NCBI GenBank assembly: GCA_946886865.1
Contig: CAMPJI010000069.1
Span: 1-12,747, forward strand
Origin: an uncultured Lysobacterales bacterium
GTDB lineage: Bacteria; Pseudomonadota; Gammaproteobacteria; Xanthomonadales; Xanthomonadaceae
Direction: 5' to 3'
DNA: 12,747 nt
Shown here in pieces: positions 7,786 to 12,747 of the stretch (position 1 is the stretch's first letter; every line of letters begins with the position of its first letter). A program made the position numbers and the translations under genes. Under the pieces are notes generated by a model. It saw only the letters and a program-made list of their open reading frames with translations, had not been told where the DNA came from and did no database searches.

Positions 7786-9093
7786 TCACTGCGACTTGAG
7801 CTGGATGGCCGGGGTCACCTGGCACGCGCGCCAGGCGGGCAGCAGGCCGGCCAGCAGGCTGGCGGCGATCGCCAGGCCGAACGTGACCAGCAGCATCGCC
7901 GGGTCCAGCCGCGCCAGCTCGGCATAGCTGGTGGGCTGCTGGCGCACCGCCCACAGGCCGAGCAGGGCCAGCCCCAGACCGAGCACGCCACCGGCAAACC
8001 CGACCGTGCCGGCCTCCACCAGGCATTGCGCGAAGATCGACCCGCGCGACGCGCCCAGGGCCCGGCGCACGCCGATCTCGCTGGAGCGGCGCAGGAACTT
8101 CGCCAGCAGCAGGCCCACCGTGTTGATCAGGCACACCAGCAGGAAGCCGAACGCCAGCCACACCTGCAGGCGCACGTCGCCGGGCACCACGCGCTGGTCG
8201 TCCAGCCAGCCCATGACGTCATGCAGGCGCACGTTGGTCGGCCGCTCGAAGCGGCCGGCGGCGCGCTGCTGGTCGGAGTAGTTGGACAGGTAAGCGCGGT
8301 AGTCGGCCACCTTCTCGGGCGTGTCCAGCTCGACCCAGTACTGCAGCCAGGTGCAGGGTGCATTGACGCCGCGCTCGCCTTCCGGGTCGTCGACGTCGTC
8401 CCAGCAGTTCATGTTGCCGCTGGTGCCCAGCTCCAGCTCGCGCGACGTGGAGAACGGCAGGAACACCTGCTCGACACCGCCGAAGCGGTCGTTGGTCAGG
8501 TCGTAGAAGCGCGGCGTCGGACGCCATGCGTCCATCACGCCGATGATGCGGAACGCGGTCTGGTCGATGCGCAGCTCGCGCCCCGTGCTGTCGGCGCCGC
8601 CGAACAGCCGTTCGTTGAGTTCCTGGCCGATCACCACCACCCGGCTGCGGCCGGCGTCGTCCTCGGCCGTCCAGCTGCGGCCGAACGCCAGTGGCACGCC
8701 GAACATCGGAAAGAAGTCGGCGGTGGTGTAGCGCGCCTCGATGTTGAATGGATCCAGGCCCGCCTGCTGCGGCTCGACCGCCACGCTGCCGCCGGTCATG
8801 AATGCCTGCCGGTCGCCACGCGCTTCGCGCAGCAGCGCTTCGGCATCGAAGCGGGTCATCTGCAGCTCCGGGTCGTCACCCGGCGTGTAGCCGTTCATCG
8901 AGCCCGGGTCCAGCTGCGGGTAGAAGAGCGTGTGGCTCCTGCCCGGCAGCGGATCGCCGGAGAGCACGTGGAACACGGTCAGCGTCGTCATCGCCGCGCC
9001 GATGCCCAGCGCGATGGCCAGCACCATCAGCGCGGTCAGCACCTTGTTGCGGCGGAAACTGCGCACCGCGAGGTCCAGGTAGTAGGTGAACAT
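7786..9093 (-). CDS. MacB/FtsX-family ABC transporter permease (permease 1)
   Basis: 435-residue inner-membrane permease of the same superfamily as permease 2. Helix 1 is at about 18-42. A long periplasmic MacB_PCD-type region follows (about 43-308), then FtsX-domain helices at about 309-333, 358-383 and 399-420. The coupling motif EIGVRRALGASRGSIF (339-354) and the ending LPAWRACQVTPAIQLK are characteristic of the family. Two cysteines in the periplasmic region (Cys230 and Cys247), flanking an acidic DDVDDPEGE stretch, could form a disulfide. The start at 9093 is fixed by AAGGA 7 nt upstream. A longer in-frame version to 9177 would translate REP DNA and is rejected. The gene is 109 bp downstream of the ATPase gene, a gap filled by a REP pair. 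Confidence 0.93.
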   Translation of the reverse strand: MFTYYLDLAVRSFRRNKVLTALMVLAIALGIGAAMTTLTVFHVLSGDPLPGRSHTLFYPQLDPGSMNGYTPGDDPELQMTRFDAEALLREARGDRQAFMTGGSVAVEPQQAGLDPFNIEARYTTADFFPMFGVPLAFGRSWTAEDDAGRSRVVVIGQELNERLFGGADSTGRELRIDQTAFRIIGVMDAWRPTPRFYDLTNDRFGGVEQVFLPFSTSRELELGTSGNMNCWDDVDDPEGERGVNAPCTWLQYWVELDTPEKVADYRAYLSNYSDQQRAAGRFERPTNVRLHDVMGWLDDQRVVPGDVRLQVWLAFGFLLVCLINTVGLLLAKFLRRSSEIGVRRALGASRGSIFAQCLVEAGTVGFAGGVLGLGLALLGLWAVRQQPTSYAELARLDPAMLLVTFGLAIAASLLAGLLPAWRACQVTPAIQLKSQ

Positions 9094-9114
9094 GGGACTT
9101 TCCTTCAACCGTTT

Positions 9115-9189
9115 TGTAGGAGCGACGTGAGTCGCGAACCGGCGTCGGCAGCCTGTAGGACACGCATCGCGACCCACGTCGCTCCTACA
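9115..9189. repeat. REP pair, GTAG type, family B, inside the operon
   Basis: The left arm (9115-9140) begins TGTAGGAGCGACGTGAGTCGC and the right arm (9164-9189) is its inverted copy with one stem change (CCCACG for TCACG). An extra TGTAGGA lies between them at 9153-9159. The pair fills the gap between the ATPase stop (9203) and the permease 1 start (9093). The transcript can therefore fold a strong hairpin between two co-transcribed genes. Confidence 0.85.
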
Positions 9190-9202
9190 GGGGGAGGAGG
9201 CC

Positions 9203-9913
9203 TCAGGCCGTGGCGGCCGCCGGTGCCCGCACCAGCCCCGGCTCCACCGTCATGTCGGTCGCCATGCCGTCGACGATGTGCACGTTGCGCTGCGCACGCG
9301 CGGCCAGTTCCGGGTCGTGGGTGACCATCACGATGGTGGTGCCGGCGGCGTTGATCTCCTCCAGCATCTCCAGCACGCCGCGGGCCATCTGCGAATCGAG
9401 GTTGCCGGTCGGCTCGTCGGCCAGCAGCAGCCGCGGGCTGCCGGCCAGCGCGCGGGCGATCGCGGCGCGCTGCTGCTGGCCGCCCGACAGCTCGGCGGGG
9501 AAATGCTTCATGCGCGAGCCCAGGCCGACCTTGGTCAGCGCGTCCTCGATGCGCTGGCGGCGCTCGGCCGCGGACATGCCGCGGTAGCGCAGCGGCACGT
9601 CGCAGTTGTCGAACAGGTTGAGGTCGGGGATCAGGTTGAAGCTCTGGAAGATGAAGCCGATCTTGCGGTTGCGCAGCTTCGAGCGCGCATCGTCCGACAG
9701 CGCGCTCACGTCCTCGCCGTCCAGCAGGTAGGTCCCGCCGGTGAAGGTCTCCAGCAGGCCCGCGATGTTGAGGAAGGTCGTCTTGCCCGAACCCGAGGGG
9801 CCGGTGACCGCGACGAACTCGCCCTCGCGCACGTGCAGGTCGAGCGACCGCAGGGCATGGGTTTCGACGAGCTCGGTCCGGTAGACCTTGGTGACGGCTT
9901 GCATGTGCAGCAT
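9203..9913 (-). CDS. ABC transporter ATP-binding protein, MacB/LolD type
   Basis: 236-residue stand-alone ATPase that would power the two FtsX-type permeases. All nucleotide-binding motifs are intact: Walker A GPSGSGKTT (38-46), Q-loop Gln90 in FIFQSFNLIP, signature LSGGQQQR (142-149), Walker B LLLADEPTGNLDS (162-174) and switch His199 (THD). The wording of these motifs (SFNLIP, LADEPTGNLDS) is that of the MacB/LolD/FtsE branch, which handles lipoproteins, peptides and macrolides. The ATG at 9913 has AAGGA 8 nt upstream. A second ATG at 9904 has no site of its own. The gene is separated by 57 bp from the small gene upstream. LolD of the lipoprotein pathway is the main alternative, but the HlyD-type adaptor in the operon argues for efflux. 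Confidence 0.95.
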   Translation of the reverse strand: MLHMQAVTKVYRTELVETHALRSLDLHVREGEFVAVTGPSGSGKTTFLNIAGLLETFTGGTYLLDGEDVSALSDDARSKLRNRKIGFIFQSFNLIPDLNLFDNCDVPLRYRGMSAAERRQRIEDALTKVGLGSRMKHFPAELSGGQQQRAAIARALAGSPRLLLADEPTGNLDSQMARGVLEMLEEINAAGTTIVMVTHDPELAARAQRNVHIVDGMATDMTVEPGLVRAPAAATA

Positions 9914-9970
9914 GGCGGGAGTCCTTGGTGTCTGGATGCAGGTGCGCGGCCGCGGCCGACGGGGAGTGGG

Positions 9971-10189
9971 TCAGCGGATGCGGAAGTACGCCGGCAGCGG
10001 GGCCGGTGCGGCGTAGCCGGCGTGCCACCCGCGCACGCGCGGCGCACGGAAGCAGGGGTCGTTGCCGGCCGACGCCTGCGGTGTATCGACGGCGAACAGC
10101 TCGTGCAGGCGCAGCCGGCGCGGGACGGCATCGGTCAGGTCCTGCGCGGACCAGTGCAGGGCGAACGGAAAGGCGGTGTGCGGGTTCAT
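9971..10189 (-). CDS. Unrecognised 72-aa protein between adaptor and ATPase
   Basis: I do not recognise this protein. It has 72 residues, starts MNPHTAFPFALHWSAQD and ends APAPLPAYFRIR. It is basic (about eight Arg), has one Cys, and shows no membrane helix, no signal peptide and no low-complexity repeat. It is likely a real gene: the ATG is only 2 nt after the adaptor stop (TGACCATG) and is preceded by GGAG at an ideal 7-nt spacing. It fills the only space in the operon where a gene would fit. An accessory factor of the pump, a secreted peptide precursor handled by it, or a spurious ORF are all possible. Nothing in the sequence chooses between them. Confidence 0.6.
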   Translation of the reverse strand: MNPHTAFPFALHWSAQDLTDAVPRRLRLHELFAVDTPQASAGNDPCFRAPRVRGWHAGYAAPAPLPAYFRIR

Positions 10190-10191
10190 GG

Positions 10192-11469
10192 TCAGTCTCC
10201 GGAGATGCGGATGCGTTCGGCGTCGCCGAACTGGTCGGTGCCGGAGACCACTACGCGGTCGCCGGCCTGCAGCCCTTCCAGGATTTCCACGGCGCCCAGG
10301 CTGCTGACGCCGGTACGGATCGGGCGCTTGGCGGCCACATCGCCGTCCATCACCCAGGCACTGCGGCCGCCGCCCTGTTCCAGGAAGGGACCGCGCTCGA
10401 CCATCAGCACGTCCTCGCGCGTGTCGAGCAGGATGCGGGCGCCCAGGCGCTGGTTCTGGCGCAGGCCGGGCGGCTGGTCGCCGGTGAAGCGCAGGCGCGC
10501 GGTGACTTCGCCGTTGACGACTTCCGGCGACACCGCCGACACCTCCGCGGCGAAGGCATTGCCGCTGCCGCCCAGCTGGGCCGGCATGCCGATGGCGAGG
10601 TCGCGGGCGAAGCTTTCCGGCACGCGGATCTCGACCTCGAACCGGCTCAGGTCGACCACGCCCAGCACCGGCGCGTTGGCGGCGACGTTCTGCCGCTGCA
10701 CGACCTGCACCTGGCCGACCTGGCCGTCGAACGGCGCGCGCAGGGTGAGCGCGTCGACCTGGCGCTGCATCTCGGTGACCACCGCGCGCTGGCGGTCGGC
10801 CAGCAGCGCCTTGTTGCGGGTGTCCAGGCCCGCGCCCTGGCCCTGGAGGGCGTGCTCGTTGCGCGCGTGCGCCAGCCCGAGCTCGGCCTTGCGCAGGTCG
10901 TCCTGGGCGCGGGCGACGTCGATCTGCGCGACCGCGCCGCCGTCGAACGCGCGCTGGTTGCGCTCCAGGTCGCGGCGCGCGGCCTGCAGGTCGATCTCGG
11001 CCTGCTCCACCGTGCGTGCGGCGGTCGCACGCGTGATGCGTGCATCGAGTCCGGCGCGGCTGGCCTCGGCTTCCAGGCTGGCCAGGGTGGCCTGCTCCTG
11101 CGCCAGCTGGCTGCGCAGTTCGGGGCTGTCGATCTCCGCCAACGCCTGGCCCTTCTCCACCGCATCGCCGGCCACCACGTGCAGCGTGACCGTGCCGGCG
11201 GCGATGGCATAGAGCGTGGGGCTGTTGGCGGCGATCACGCGGCCGTCGGCGGCGATGTCGCGCACCAGGTCCCCCCGGGTGACCTCGGCGATCCGGAGGC
11301 GATCCGCGTCCATCGACCGCCCGCCCGCACTCCAGGCCGACAGCAGCCAGCCCGCCAGCAGCACTACGCCCAGGCCGGCGCCGGCGGCGATCAGCCAGCG
11401 GCGGCGATCGCGCCGCGGCGTGGCGGCGTGGGTGGGGCGGTCCTGGGCGGAGGTGTCGCGGATGCTCAT
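10192..11469 (-). CDS. HlyD/MacA-family periplasmic adaptor (efflux membrane fusion protein)
   Basis: 425-residue adaptor that would bridge the inner-membrane ABC permeases to an outer-membrane channel. After a short, Arg-rich cytoplasmic start comes one membrane anchor (about 25-45). The first half of the lipoyl domain follows (about 86-115, with [18 protein letters not shown]). A long alpha-helical hairpin rich in Ala, Glu, Gln and Arg (about 117-240) comes next. The second lipoyl half (about 244-272, [15 protein letters not shown]), a beta-barrel and a C-terminal membrane-proximal domain (to 425) complete it. This order is that of MacA. The ATG at 11469 is chosen because the reading frame upstream runs through the promoter and into glmS. 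Its ribosome site is weak. It is the first gene of the operon, just behind the sigma-54 promoter, and its stop is 2 nt before the next start. Confidence 0.94.
   Translation of the reverse strand: MSIRDTSAQDRPTHAATPRRDRRRWLIAAGAGLGVVLLAGWLLSAWSAGGRSMDADRLRIAEVTRGDLVRDIAADGRVIAANSPTLYAIAAGTVTLHVVAGDAVEKGQALAEIDSPELRSQLAQEQATLASLEAEASRAGLDARITRATAARTVEQAEIDLQAARRDLERNQRAFDGGAVAQIDVARAQDDLRKAELGLAHARNEHALQGQGAGLDTRNKALLADRQRAVVTEMQRQVDALTLRAPFDGQVGQVQVVQRQNVAANAPVLGVVDLSRFEVEIRVPESFARDLAIGMPAQLGGSGNAFAAEVSAVSPEVVNGEVTARLRFTGDQPPGLRQNQRLGARILLDTREDVLMVERGPFLEQGGGRSAWVMDGDVAAKRPIRTGVSSLGAVEILEGLQAGDRVVVSGTDQFGDAERIRISGD
10197..10200 (-). promoter_or_regulatory. Ribosome binding site of the 72-aa gene
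   Basis: GGAG on the minus strand, 7 nt before the ATG at 10189, lies within the last codons of the adaptor gene. Together with the TGACCATG stop-start arrangement it is the main reason for calling the small gene real. Confidence 0.65.
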
Positions 11470-11520
11470 GCGGGGCCTGTCGAAAGGGTGGGGCGGTGTG
11501 CGCGCCGTACAGGCCCTATC

Positions 11521-11538
11521 AAGCAGACTTCGTGCCAA
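11521..11538 (-). promoter_or_regulatory. Sigma-54 promoter of the efflux/two-component operon
   Basis: Read on the minus strand the sequence is TTGGCACGAAGTCTGCTT. The -24 box TTGGCACG matches the YTGGCACG consensus fully. The -12 box CTGCT matches TTGCW at 4 of 5 positions. GG (11536-11535) and GC (11524-11523) are separated by exactly 10 nt, the invariant spacing of sigma-54 promoters. The start would fall near 11511, about 42 nt before the adaptor ATG. The operon it serves encodes a sigma-54 activator, which strongly supports the assignment. Confidence 0.85.
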
Positions 11539-11545
11539 CCCGCAT

Positions 11546-11570
11546 CGTATTGTTTCAAAAGGGTTTAATG
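11546..11570. promoter_or_regulatory. AT-rich stretch between enhancer and sigma-54 promoter
   Basis: A run with A/T-rich segments (GTATTGTTTCAAAAGGGTTTA on the plus strand) sits in otherwise very GC-rich DNA, about 35-59 bp upstream of the predicted start. Sigma-54 promoters often have a DNA-bending site (IHF or intrinsic) at this place. The match to the IHF consensus WATCAANNNNTTR is poor, so this is only a possible bend. Confidence 0.3.
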
Positions 11571-11583
11571 CGTCGCCTCGGGT

Positions 11584-11615
11584 GTCCGCGGCCGGCGGAC
11601 GGGCGTCCGCCGGAC
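11584..11615. promoter_or_regulatory. Inverted-repeat cluster, candidate enhancer (UAS) for the response regulator
   Basis: GTCCGC (11584-11589), GCGGAC (11595-11600) and GTCCGC (11605-11610) alternate in orientation. The inner part is a perfect 9-bp inverted repeat, CCGGCGGAC-GGGC-GTCCGCCGG (11592-11613). It lies at about -73 to -104 from the predicted sigma-54 start, where NtrC-type activators usually bind as dimers through Fis-type helix-turn-helix domains. A hairpin without regulatory meaning in GC-rich DNA is the alternative. Confidence 0.5.
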
Positions 11616-11639
11616 AGTGCCCGGGCGGGTGCGAACCGC

Positions 11640-11645
11640 TAAACT
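11640..11645 (+). promoter_or_regulatory. Candidate -10 element for glmS
   Basis: TAAACT matches 4 of 6 positions of TATAAT and sits in GCTAAACTGCGC, similar in context to the candidate before glmU. Transcription would begin near 11652. No convincing -35 is visible. glmS needs its own promoter because no same-strand gene lies upstream for 8.3 kb. Confidence 0.35.
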
Positions 11646-11674
11646 GCGCGATCACCTGTAGGAGCTCGCCACGC

Positions 11675-12747
<1,073 letters not shown>

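Noticed and set aside
7438..9324. Plus-strand open frame of about 630 codons opposite both permeases and a REP pair
   Set aside because: It crosses two real genes, their gap and a REP element, and has no domain signature.
9278..11568. Two long plus-strand frames opposite the ATPase and adaptor genes
   Set aside because: They overlap each other in different frames and oppose well-supported genes. They are long only because stop codons are rare in GC-rich DNA.
11658..11664. GTAGGAG before glmS as a degraded REP arm
   Set aside because: It has no adjacent palindrome, and it is fully explained as the glmS ribosome binding site.

Overview
The window comes from a high-GC gammaproteobacterium, most likely of the Xanthomonadaceae/Lysobacteraceae (Xanthomonas, Lysobacter, Luteimonas group). 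Three things point there. The ATP synthase beta subunit has a short Lys/Gly/Ser-rich insert before the Walker B strand that I associate with that family. Intergenic gaps carry GTAG-type REP palindromes built on a TGTAGGAGCG core. A second family of CCCTCTCCC/GGGAGAGGG hairpins is also present. Genus is not resolvable by eye.

Left part (1-3363): the end of the F1Fo ATP synthase operon (atpD 3' part, atpC, a strong intrinsic terminator), a small GtrA-family membrane protein gene on the minus strand, and glmU on the plus strand. Right end (11675-12747): the first 357 codons of glmS, running off the window. In E. coli the order is atpC-glmU-glmS with glmU and glmS adjacent. Here the order is kept, but about 8.3 kb of minus-strand DNA separates glmU from glmS.

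That block (3620-11469) reads as one minus-strand operon in this order: HlyD/MacA-type periplasmic adaptor, a 72-aa unknown protein, MacB/LolD-type ABC ATPase, two different MacB_PCD/FtsX permeases, a sigma-54-dependent NtrC-family response regulator, and a PAS-containing sensor histidine kinase with almost no periplasmic part. The logical system is an envelope ABC efflux pump whose expression is set by its own two-component pair. No outer-membrane TolC-type gene lies in the window.

The most informative DNA signal is upstream of the adaptor gene, in the 205-bp divergent gap with glmS. A near-perfect sigma-54 promoter (TTGGCACG, then CTGCTT, with exact GG-N10-GC spacing) has a cluster of GTCCGC/GCGGAC inverted repeats 73-104 bp upstream of the predicted start. 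The operon that encodes a sigma-54 activator therefore has a sigma-54 promoter and a plausible enhancer site. This predicts positive autoregulation, and the enhancer also lies against the candidate glmS promoter.

Three intergenic gaps inside or at the end of the operon carry REP-type or other hairpin repeats: after the kinase, between ATPase and permease 1, and between permease 2 and the regulator, with a shorter hairpin between the two permeases. These may set relative expression of the pump and the regulators. No RNA genes, CRISPR arrays, insertion sequences or phage genes were seen, and no gene-free stretch exceeds 300 bp.
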